A stretch of 62,205 bases of DNA, from NCBI GenBank assembly GCA_001179505.1, contig CDMY01000341.1, forward strand, positions 50,720 to 112,924. The letters run 5' to 3'. This document shows, one piece after another, positions 1 to 10,762 of the stretch (position 1 is its first letter; every line of letters starts with the position of its first letter). The position numbers and the translations under genes are program-made. Below the pieces are notes generated by a model. The model was not told where the DNA came from, made no database searches, and saw only the letters and a program-made list of their open reading frames with translations. The stretch comes from Vitrella brassicaformis. Its lineage: Eukaryota > Sar > Vitrellaceae.

Positions 1-3000
1 GATATCGATATCGCTGGTGGACCAAGTAGTGATGGTGACGCGCCTTCGCCTGTCGTTGGCGGCAACGATGCCGCTGGCAGCCCGACTGACAATACATGTA
101 GAGGAACCGCCGCTGTCTTTGAGGTATGACGAGCATCATCCATGAAAACACATGCAAACTGCACAGATGCCTCAAGCGTTGTTTCCTCACTTTCTTATCC
201 ATTGGATTCCTGCAGGCCATTCGGATGCAGGGATGGTCCGGGATTGCCATGGTAAGCATCCATCGACAGACAAAGGCATGACTGACTCGACGACGGAGGG
301 CGTTGCGTCCCTTGTTTGCCATCTGTGTGTGTGCAGCCTCGAGAGCTTCACGTCGGCGTCTTTGCGTTTGTCAATCCCGTGTGGTGTCTCAAGCCGCCCC
401 TGCCCTCCCCACTCAGCGGTGCCGTCCTGCAGCACTACACCGAGCTCGTCATTGACTGCAGCGACACACGGCAGAGAACATTCTGGCAGCAAATGACCCT
501 GCAGACGGCATATGAACTCGGCAAACAGATGATCAACCTCAAGTGTCTCATCCATCGCTATCCACGGACACCTGCCGGGGCAGCTGGTAACTTCTATATT
601 GCGTCTCGATGGTGCCGTGGGACCGTGATCGGGCTAGTGGAGGGTCATACGGCGGGACGACGGGCGGCGAGAGAGAAGGAGGGGCCGGGGACCACGATGG
701 CCGACGGATAGCTCAAGTCATTGACCTTCGAGTCCGTGGTGCTTCGGCGCAGCGGACGACACGAGATGGACCAGTTGGGCGCCATCAACTCTGCCCCTTC
801 TGCTGCCGCCCCATCCCATGCCATCAACCTCCCAGTCCTCACTGATGTCAACGGCGTCACTTGTGGCCACTCTGTCATCGATGGGCGGGGATGGGCAACG
901 CCAGCTGTCGAGCGTGTCTCTGTACCAAATACGGTGACCGAGATCGCGGACATCCGTCCGTTTGTCGCCACGACGAGATCCCTCGCCAAGCTGAGGGCGG
1001 CGCTGCGATGATGCCCTTTCATCTGGCTGAGCTGCTGGAGTCCGTCCCTGTGGGGCAGCGAGGGAGTCCAGGGCCCTTTGCGAAGCTTCGAGTGATTCCT
1101 GCCATCAAGCTGTACGGCATCGAGTCGACCGATGCCTGTAGAGACGGCCTCCAGGATTTACAGGCAAGATCGGAAGATTGGGCACAGAAAGCAGGCGAGA
1201 AAGGCATTGACATGTTCTCGTCTCGATTGTGCTCTGGTTCTCTGGTTTCAGAAGTGTTTGGTGCATAGAGGCTGTTCGAAGGCGTTCGACTCCCTGCGCA
1301 TAGAGGTGCATCGCAGCGACTGCCTTGGCCTGCTACTCAGCAACTTCGCGACATTCAAGGCCCTCGCCTCGCTCATCGACACGACCTGCTCGCCATCAGC
1401 CAAGGTCGACTGCTGCATCATCTCCCCTGCCGGCGTGTGGCGAGACATCTCCCTCTCCCTCCTGCTGGCCTACACCCGGTTCGACTTCACCAAGCTGCCC
1501 ACGTGCAGCCTCCCACTCGTCAATGCGCTCTTGACTGCGTACAACGTGCGCCTCGACAGCTCACACAGCCACATCGACTGCCCAAAATTCGGGACCAGTG
1601 GCCCAGGACTGAGAGGCGCATGCCACTACGTCTGGAGGGTCACGCAAGACCAGCTGGATGGAGCAACCAGCGACATCGGCAGGGAGAGGATGAATGAGCT
1701 CGTCTTCGAGTCCGGTTGGTACCGGGATGAGGGCTGCAGCATATCCATAGAGTGTGCGGAGGGTTTCGCCCCTGCCGCTGATGCCGTGCCACCTGAGCCT
1801 CCCGAGCTCAAAGCCCTCAACAGGACAAGAGTGGAGCGGGTGAAGACTCTGATCGTCAACCATCGCATCGGGCTGGGGTTGGCCAAGGCGATCCTGAGCA
1901 AGGGCCCGCATCTCACCGAGCTGCAGCTGACCGACATGGCGCCGACGGACGTGCCAGACCTGCTCTCACTCAGGGTGCCGAAGCAGCTCCTGCTCCACTC
2001 TTTGTGGGCAGAGGGTGATCGGCCGCTGGGTGTCGTGCCCTTTGACGTGCGATTCCAGCAGCTCAGGGGACTGACGGCCGGGGGTGGCGTCGCCCTGCAG
2101 CTTGCGGCCGCCCTGAGGCGCCACGTCCCATCGCTGGATGTGCTCGCCGTGGCCGGCAGCGAGATAGACGCGCTCCAGGTGCTCGTGGTAGGGGGCGTAG
2201 GGGCCGTCGCCCAGCTGTCTTTGGGATTCGTGCATGAGGGCCGCCACGAGTTCATCAGGGCTGCCGACGAGAGGGAGGGCATCACGCTCGGCGATCACAG
2301 GGACCAACTGCCCCACATCGACAGCCTTGTCATGTACCTAGACGGTAAGTGGCGAAGAGATGGGGATACATTCACTCGCTGTATCTTTGTATGATGTCTC
2401 ATGGTTTTCAGTGCCTTCTGCTGATGTTGCCGACCCGGGCGCCTTCATTCTGTCGAGCGTCTGGTCGGTCCTCGAGATCGAGTCCATCTCACGGCTGAAA
2501 GTCGTCCTGCCCCAGCACTCCCATGTGGATGAGCTCAAGGCAGCAATTGTCCGGCGATTTGGGCCTGGGCGGATGGTGCACGGGCAGGTCCATCGAGAGT
2601 ATGGGTACCTGGGTCTTTACCTCACAGCCAATGACATCGCAACTGTAAGGCCGGGGAGAGAAATGAGCTTAGAATTACACGGCGAATGCACCGCCTGTGT
2701 CGCTTTCCAATCTGTCCATTAGATGCGCAGAGCGGCGTTTGCCCACTCGTCGACGGCCGACCGGCTCGAGGCACTGATGCGCATAGAACGCCCGCATCAG
2801 AGGCTCGCGATGATCACCAATCTGGCGGACACCGTGAAGCGGCTGTCGCATTGCCTGCCCTCCCTCCCCCCCGATGTCTCAGCCGAGGCACTCGCCAGTG
2901 ACTTCGCCGGCCGCGTGCGTGCTGCTGCGCCCATGACTGTGGTCGACCCCCCGTATGCGCCTCGGCGGCTGAAGGCGCCACTCATGGCGGCGATGGAGAG

Positions 3001-3721
3001 ACACGGCCTGGCGATGGAGCCCATGATGCGGCTGCATGACGAGCATGGCGATGGGTCGTGCATCCCCAGTCCCTCTGTGATCGCATCCGCCGCTCAGCTG
3101 ATGGCCGTACTGCAGAAGACGGACAAACAAATCACAGCCATCGAACTGCTCTACAAGTAAGAGAAAATGAATGCGAAGAAAACAGTATAGACTGAGTTGT
3201 CTCGATGTCTCCTTATGTGGTTGCAGAGCGACTGAGCACGGCTTTGCATACACCGACATGCTTAGCCGTGTGGGCCGTGCGAGCCCCCTGCTGTTCCTTG
3301 CTCGCGCAAATGGAGACATGCACGGCTTTTTCATCGACACCAGCCTGCAGCCGGCCACAGCACTGCACATGGAGACCCCCAACGGCCCGCGGGCCTTAAA
3401 TCATTATGAGGCGGCCTGTCTCATCTTCAAGGCATCCACAGCCGCTCCGCCGACCTTCCAGTCGCCTCAGTGACGCTCCAGTGCGTCTCGGTCTCGCGAG
3501 CACACAACCAGCCGTGTGGAGTCCGAGCTAAGGTGAGGCTGGGCCCCTTGGTCGGCCGTGAGTGGCTGGGGCTGTGGGCGCCTGCTCCTCTGGAATGGGT
3601 GCAGAGTGCGGCTGATGGGCGGTGCTGGGTGCGTGTGGGATGGTAGCAAACAGTGGTGATGGGATATGAGACGCACAAGCTCGTTGCTGACGAGATAGAG
3701 GTGTTCAGACTCATGCAGTGA
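1..3721 (+). pseudogene. TLDc-family paralogue, copy A (5' truncated by window edge)
   Basis: The exons I can trace are <1-123, 216-251, 337-1163, 1252-2344, 2412-2644, 2723-3156 and 3227-3721. The first codes for an acidic, low-complexity N-terminus that continues off the window. Exons 3-4 encode a unique domain plus LRR-like repeats (LxxLxLxxM pattern). Exons 6-7 join inside the LLYK/HGF motif and encode a TLDc-like domain (LLFLARANGD, HGFF, final DEIEVFRL). Lesions are clear against the sister copies: an in-frame TAG at 709-711, a frameshift near 1008 where the reading frame changes, a frameshift near 3470 and a TAG near 3643. The intron after DLQ starts with GC at 1164. TLDc domains in other proteins are linked to oxidative-stress protection and V-ATPase binding; that role is family knowledge, not shown here. 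It is probably a decaying pseudogene. Confidence 0.68.
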
Positions 3722-4040
3722 GTGAGTTGGGTGAGGGGTGAGGGGGGGCGGGATGGAGAGAAGGTCGGGATGGATGAGGGAAAGGGGCGGTAATTATGCG
3801 TTGGTCGCTTCCGGATTTGTTGGAAGAGACCGATCTAGACGGGACAGACCGTTACATGGCCTTCAAACGTTTCAGTGCTCACGTGCGTGCACATGAATGT
3901 CTCCGAGGAATATTGTATCCATTTGTTGAGAGGCCAACTACGACACTAACGCGTAAGCCCCAAAAAGCAGCAGGTTCGAAAAAGTAGCCATGCAGCAGGC
4001 CATGGTCTCCTTGCAGATGAACGATCCATCCCACGCCAAA
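3722..4040. other. Spacer between convergent copies A and B
   Basis: This 319-bp spacer separates the two stop codons of convergent TLDc copies A and B. I see no conserved ORF, RNA gene or strong hairpin. It presumably holds both 3' UTRs. Confidence 0.5.
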
Positions 4041-7000
4041 TCACCCGGCCGCCCCGCCTACGGCCCCCGGAAGTGAAAATCGCAGCACCTCTACTTCATC
4101 GGCAACCATGAAGTCCAACGAAGTTGAGGTATCAGAGGACCATATGACGTCCACCCGGCATTGCCCTGCCGCTGCCGCTGCCGCTTCCGGGTCGACTGCC
4201 CACAGTCTTAGCCCCGTCGCCCCTTGCGAAAGTCTAGTCGCCAATGTCTGTGTCTGTCCTTGCGATAGGACAGACACCGACGAGCCCACGATCAGCTTTG
4301 CGATTTGGTCCACGCCATTGGGCTCAATGTCCCTTCGCAGCACAGAGACACACTGCGGCGTCGTTGAGGGTGACTGGAAGGTGGGCAGGGAGAAGCCAGC
4401 TATCTTGAAATTGAGGCCAGCCACCTCATAGTCGTTGGAGGCGCGCGCACTTGGTAGCTGAGGGGGCGGCAGGACGCTGGCGTCGACGAAGAAGCCGTGG
4501 ATGTCTCCATCGGCCCGCACGAGGAAGAGCAGGCAGCTCGCATCGCCCACACGATTGAGCATGTCAGTGTACGCAAACCCGTGCACAGTGGCCCTGTAGT
4601 CAATGAAGCACGCCAAGGAGAGGAGAACAAGAGAAGAGCATCATGGGCTGAGGTAATCGATGGTGTATTTTGGCTCTCTTACTTGTAGAGCAGCTCAATG
4701 CCTGTCATCTGTGTGCCCGTCTTCTGCAGTACGGCCATCAGCTGACTGGCGGAGGCGATCACAGAGGGGCTGGGGATGCACTGCCCATCGCCATGCAGCC
4801 GCATCATGGGCTCCATCGCCAGGCCGTGTCTCTCCATCGCCGCCATGAGTGGTGCCTTCAGCCGTCGGGGCGCATACGGGGGGTCGACCACAGTCATGGG
4901 CGCAGCAGCACGCAGGCGGCCGGCGAAGTCGATGGCGAGCGCATCGGCTGCGATGTTGGCATCGTGTGAGGGAAGATACTGTTTGAGCATTGACGAGAGG
5001 CGCTTCACGGTAACCGCAAGATCGGCGATTATTGCAAGCCTCCGGTGGGGGGCTCCTGCTGGCAGAAGTACCTCGAGCAGGTTAGCGGCCGACGAGTGGA
5101 CAAAGACCGCCATGCGCAACTGATCAGCAGAGACACAATGAAGGAATGCAGATAGATAGTACTTTCTAAATGAGCACCACGACAAACATCATTGCGGCCT
5201 TTCCCTTACTGCTGCGATGTGTTCGCTCGTCATGAAGAGATGCAGTACTCCGTCCACTGAATGCACATTCCCCTCTATCTCGGTGCGGCCTCTGAAGCGT
5301 CTCTCAATTGCTTTGTTGAGAGCATCCAGATGGGATCGATAAAGCAGGACCACCGTCAGCGTGGAGACCGACTCAATCTCGAGGACCGACCAGATGCTCG
5401 ACAGAATGAAGGCACCGGGATCGACAACATAGGCCGATGGCACTGAGGCAGGGAGACACGGAGACACGGAGCCGTAACCTGATCAGCGAGTGGACATTTT
5501 CTTCATTCTTTCGCTACTTACCGTCTAGTTTCATGACCAGCTTCTTGATGTGGGGCATTTGGTCCTTGTGATCGCCCAGTGTGATGCCCTCTCTCTCGTC
5601 CTCGGCCTTGATGAACTCACGGCGAGTCTCAGACACATAGCCCAGATGCAGCTGGTCGATCGTCCCACCACCTCCATTGACGAGAGCCTGGCGCGCCCCT
5701 CCTTCGCTGCCGCAGATGCTGAAGTCACGGATGGCTGACATGTGGGGACGTGTGGCTGCCGCAAAAAGTGCAACAGCGTCTCCCTTGACGAGGAGCGTCT
5801 TCACCTTCTGGAGACTCTGTCGAATACGCAGTGGAATACTGATCTCGCACCCTTCCTCCTCTTGACGCAACTGCTCGACAGTGAGCCTTTCGGGCATCCT
5901 CCACACACAGACGCACGCCAGGAGGCTCAATACGTCCGATGAAAACATGTCCATCACCCGCAAATTCTCGAGTTGTGCACCACTTCGCAAAAGCATCTTT
6001 GCCACCCCCATGCCGATGCGGCTCTTGACGGTCAAACTTTTCACTCGCACGAGTAAGTCAGCTCTTAGGGCTTTGAACTCGGGAGGCTCTGGTGGGAGGG
6101 CGTCAGTTGGCGGGGTCCAGCCCTCCTCGCACTCGATGGACATGCTGAATCCACTTTTCGGAGCGCACCCTCCAAGCGACAGCGTGTTCACCAAGTTCTT
6201 GTCGATAGGCCCGTTGGATGGTCGCGCCACTTGGTTCTGCGTGACGGTCCAGACGTAGCGGTATCCGGGCCGGACACCGCCTTGATCAATACTTGTGACA
6301 GAAGGACAATCAGGGTCCTCCGGCTGTGGCTCAATTTCCACATTTTAGAGTTTCTGCAAGATGCTGAGCAGCTGCGGACCGCAGCCGGGGACTTTGTCGA
6401 ACCGGGTGTAGGAAACTAGATTGTTTAGTGGAATGTCTCGCACCTCGTCAGCACAGCGCAGAAAACGGCAACAGACCTTGCCCGATGCCGCGCACGTCGT
6501 ATTGATGAATGTGGCCAGCGCCTTGAATGTCGCAGAATCGTTGAGGATCAGCGAATGGCAGTCGCTGCGCCGCATGCTTAGGTCTAGGTAAGTGATGCAC
6601 TTCGAGCAGCCACGATCCACCAAACACTTCTACAGCCAAAGCACATTCGAGGAAAGAGCGTATTTGTGCGATGACCCCTTTCCCGAGCCCCTTTCCGTGC
6701 CGTTCTTTCCTTTCTGTGCCACCTGCAGGTCCCTGAAACCGTCTCTGATCATATCGGTGGATTCGATCTCGTAGACTTTGATGCGGAGAATCACTCGAAG
6801 GTTCGCGAGAGGCCCTGGACTCCCCTGCTGGCCCGCTGGGATGGACTGCAGCAACTCAGCCAGCTGCAAGGGCATCATTTCCATATTCTGAGGCATTTCT
6901 AGCTGGACTAGGGACTGTGTTGTGGCGATGAACGCCCTGATATGCGCCATGTCGGTGGATACTGAGAACACGCGCTGCAGAGCTGGCATGGCCCATCCCC

Positions 7001-7954
7001 GTCCATCAATCGCCGAGAGACCTAAGTGAATGCCTTTGACATGAGTGAGGGCGGGGAGGCTGATAGCTTGGGAAGGGGTGGCAGTAGGAGGTGTAATGTT
7101 GATGTTGTTCAGCTGAGTCATCTCTGGCCGTCCCGAATTCGAAAGTACCACTGCTTCGAAGACAAAAGACTGTAGAGAGCCCTCGACCGATGTGGTCGTC
7201 GGCCATTCCTTCTCTCTCGCCAACCGCCGTCCCGCCACATGACCCTCCACCAGTGCGACGAAGATGCCGTGGCACCATCCATATGCACCGACATAGTAGC
7301 CAGACCTCACCCCTGGTGCCCCTTCAGGTGTTCGTGGATAGCGGCGTATGAGACATCTAAGGTTGATCATCTGTTTGCCGAGCTCGTATGCCGTCTGGGG
7401 CGTCATCGTCTCCCAGAATGTCCTCTGCCGTGTGTTGCTGCAGTCGATGACGAGCTCGGTGTGGTGCTGCAGGACTGCACCGCTTAGTGGGGATGGCAGG
7501 GGCGGCTTGAGACACCACACGGGATTGACAAACGCGTAGACGCCAACGTGAAGCTCTCGAGGCTGCACACAGGGACGGAAGGGAACAGGTCTGGTCCTGG
7601 GCCCTTTGTTTGTCGGCGAATGCTCTTACCAGAGGAAGGCCGGACCATCCCTGCAGCCGAATGGCCTGCACGCGTGTTCAGCAATTCATTTGTCAACCGG
7701 GAGAGAGAGGCAAACACAAGTGGGGAGAGGCACACAAAGTTGAGGAAACGATGACCGACGTGTGCGCGTTTTCCCATGGGCAATTGCTCATGGTTTACCT
7801 TGAAGACGGCAGCTATCGCTTCATCACTGGCCGCAGAAGCATCGTTGCCACACATTTCGTCATGTTGGCCGGTGGCGTCACCCGTGGACTGCGGCTTTCG
7901 TGTGGAGTTGGGGAAAAGAAAGCCGAGTTGGAGGCAGCCACTCCCGCGCTTCAT
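4041..7954 (-). pseudogene. TLDc-family paralogue, copy B (one internal stop)
   Basis: Seven exons are traced 5' to 3': 7954-7799, 7665-7630, 7562-6723, 6629-5522, 5442-5210, 5119-4683 and 4593-4041. All phases agree, giving about 1120 residues. The order is a short Ser/Asp-rich start, a 12-residue exon (AIRLQGWSGLPL), a unique domain, LRR-like repeats, a linker domain (VDPGAFILSS) and a C-terminal TLDc-like domain (HGFAYTDML, LLFLVRADGD, final DEVEVLRF). The only lesion seen is an in-frame TAA at 6345-6347 inside exon 4, after which the same frame continues for 275 codons. The intron after DLQ has a normal GT donor, unlike copies A, D and F. It is either a very young pseudogene, a readthrough gene or a sequence error. 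The start ATG was chosen because it sits in frame just upstream of the first clear donor. Confidence 0.68.
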
Positions 7955-8305
7955 CTGTACGACATCGACGCCCACCGCGTCGGTCACTTTGTTAGCACGA
8001 CTACACTGCGTGTCACCGAATTGCCATCCCTCACCGGGCTCACCTTGAGAATCCCCTGACGACGAGATTTTGCGTTGGGGCCGGCTGAGGATGGAACTCT
8101 TTGCTCTTCTTGGTTTGTGCTTGCGCGGCAGCCACCCCGTCTTGCGCCCCCCCTTTTCCCTTTCCTCGTCTAAGCTCGCAAGATCAGCCCCCTCGATCAG
8201 CCCTCCGATCAGCCAAACCGCTGCGGCCAGAGAGGATGAGGCCTTCTCTGCTGCAGTGCGTCAGTGTCAGCTGCTGAAGAATGAGCAGGATCTGCCTTAA
8301 TCGCG
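7955..8305. promoter_or_regulatory. Shared 5' region of copy B and the RNase III gene
   Basis: The two genes start head to head with 351 bp between their ATGs, so this stretch must hold both 5' UTRs and probably a bidirectional promoter. No recognisable core element was seen. ORFs here look like shadows. Confidence 0.4.
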
Positions 8306-10762
8306 ATGAAACTATCTCTTCCGTTCGTCGTCGTCTTGCTCCTGATGGTATACTCGGTGCTCGGCTTGGAGAGGAAGCTCGTCAGAAGTCATCCCTCGTT
8401 CATGTCGAACCCGCCAACTCGACGGCTGTCAGGCACCCGACACGGGCGCGTGCTGCACAGACTCCCCTGCGGCAGTGGGCGTGTTCGTTCCAGATCTGTC
8501 TACTCAAGGCTGCTCACAAGGCGGCCTTCTGTACTACCAGAGCAGCAGCAGACGGGCGGGAAGGTCGTCTTCAAGATCAAGAATGCCGTCAACAAGCTGC
8601 TGCGATCCGCTGTGGGCAGGGCGATTCGGCGGCGGAGAGCTGTATACTCTATAGCTACAGAACAGGTGCGCACAAGGAAGGGAGGAACCCATCCGACCGA
8701 TTGAACATCATCTTGTCGCTGTGTGCAGGTCGCTGAAGCCGAGGATTTATCAGACAACGCCGTTGTGCTCTCAATGGAGGCGGGAGCGAGCATTCAGAAG
8801 AAGAAGCGACCAAACTTCGCCCTTCGAAAGAGACGGAGCAGGAGGAGGAGGCGGCGGCCGCCGTCTGCAGGCAAGAGGACCGGCAAGAGCAGGGTTGACA
8901 GCGGGACAGCAAATGCGTCAAAGATGTCCTCAAGATCACGTTCAAATGCCAAGAGGATCGACGCGCCCATCGCCAGCTACCACAAGCTGCTTTCCAGCCT
9001 CAACAAGGCGTCTGACACGCCTGTCCATCTCGACTTCCGCCTGTACCTCTGCGCGCTCAACGTATACCCGCACGGCTTTCCCGACAGGCTCTCTCAGAAG
9101 AAGATGCGTCCGATCTTCACTGTTGGCTCAAAGGTGTTCAAGCTCCTGGGGCACTTATTTACCTTCATGAGGTGCGGCGGGTCGCCCAGCAACGGGGAGC
9201 TGGGCGAGTCGGTGGAGGAATTCCACGAACGGGTCACAGCGTCGCTGGAGGGAAGGAAAGCCGACCACACCCTCCCGCCTTCCTGCAGCAAGAAGGAGGC
9301 AATCAGATTACTCGGGGCCATCTACTGGAGCAACCTTTGCTCGGAGAGCGGAAGAGATGGATACCTCCACTTGGACAAGGCGATGCGGGCGTCGCTGACG
9401 CTGCTGGATCACGTGATCCTGGCGCCATCTGGTCGCTCAGCGCGCAAGTCGTTGCCCCGGCTGCTGCCTCTCTTGACCAACGGCTCGGTGGCCCTATCGG
9501 ATTGGGAGCATCCCGGTGATGGGCAGATGCCTAACGAGGAGGTGGAGAGGATGTGGGGGTATGAGTTCACTGACAAGAGGATACTCGAGAGGGCGCGCAT
9601 CGCCACCACCACTATGTCTGAGATTGCTCAGGGAAATCTGACCAACACGGTGGGTGGACAAGGGGCAGGCATGACACGCACGCGCGGATACGCACACAAA
9701 TGCATTGTGTCTTGTTTGCAGACGGAAATCATGGACAATGAGGCAATGGAGTTCCTCGGTGATGGCGTGTTGAGCCTTCTGTCTGTGCACCTCACTCGCG
9801 ACAACACCAGCGACACCCGCCACAGCTTGGCCCACCTCAACTTCACTGAGACGGAGCAGCAAGTGACCAACGCCGTGCTGGCCGACAAGATGCAGCGGCG
9901 GCTGGAAAGGGCCAACAGGACGCTAGCCGAAGTCGTGAGAGTGGATCGGGATGATCTCACTGCCAAGAAGCGGTGGTCTGACCTCTATGAGGCGTTTATC
10001 GGCGCCATCTTTCTCGACTCGGATATGTCGCTGGAACGGGTTCTCGATGTCATCGCCGTCGACTTCCCGCTGGCACATCACCGCAAGAAAGCCGCCCCTC
10101 CTGTCCCATTATCCCCCTCCCCCGCTTCTATCCTCTCAATCGGTCTGCCTCAGAGCATCGCCACGCCCCGATTTCACGACACCGGTGTGCCATGGCGTCA
10201 CCACGTCGACCAAGAGACAAAGCTCGGGCTGGACGAGAGGGGCAGCGTTGTCGTGGCCATCAGCTCGGACGACGGAGAGATGAGGCGGTTCACTTTGCCG
10301 CATGTGGGCTACGACCTGATCGATTTGGACCTTATCCTAAGGAGGAACAAGCGAGGGGGGAGAGGGAGGAAGAGGTACCACTACATCAGCACCGTGAGGC
10401 TCATCCTCGACCCGTCCAAGGTTCCGCCGATCCACCAGGAAGACTCCCTCAAACTGCGCATGCAGAAGCTCAGCAGGGCCCTGTTGTACCTCACTGCTTC
10501 GTCGGACAAGCACCAGCACCAGCACCATCGTCGCTTCACGATCCGCCCGGTGACCGTGAGTGAGATCCGTGGCTTCGGCGCCGTGAAAGCCTTACAAGAA
10601 GACCATGGCCGCTATCTGCCTGAAGACGTGTGGATGCGGCGGGATGGCGTGGAGGGAAATGAGGCCGATGCCTATTACAGCGCTACAGCAGGGGTGAGGA
10701 CGCGGGCGGCTGACCGCAAGAGACAGAGAGTGCTCTCCCTCGCCGAACGGGCGTTTCGGTGA
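8306..10762 (+). CDS. Ribonuclease III domain protein with organelle-type leader
   Basis: Exons are 8306-8665, 8729-9649 and 9722-10762, about 773 residues. The first exon opens with a hydrophobic signal-like stretch (LPFVVVLLLMVYSVLG) followed by about 100 residues rich in Arg, Ser and Leu and poor in acids. This resembles a bipartite plastid leader of complex-plastid algae (inference). The RNase III signature is clear in exon 3: NEAMEFLGDGVL, and then SDLYEAFIGAIFLD, which keep the acidic metal-binding residues expected of active enzymes. An N-terminal half with YLCALNVYPHG may be a second, degenerate domain. No dsRNA-binding domain is visible at the C-terminus. RNase III enzymes cut double-stranded RNA in rRNA or intron maturation. 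The 72-nt intron 9650-9721 is in frame, so retention would add 24 residues just before the signature. Nuclear or mitochondrial location remains possible. Confidence 0.88.

Noticed and set aside
1626-2285. 219-codon minus-strand ORF inside copy A
   Set aside because: It is a shadow of the LRR-like exon; the plus-strand frame is the one conserved among the four copies.
7610-8059. 149-codon plus-strand ORF before the RNase III gene
   Set aside because: It overlaps the first exons of copy B on the other strand, which are supported by paralogue comparison and splice sites.
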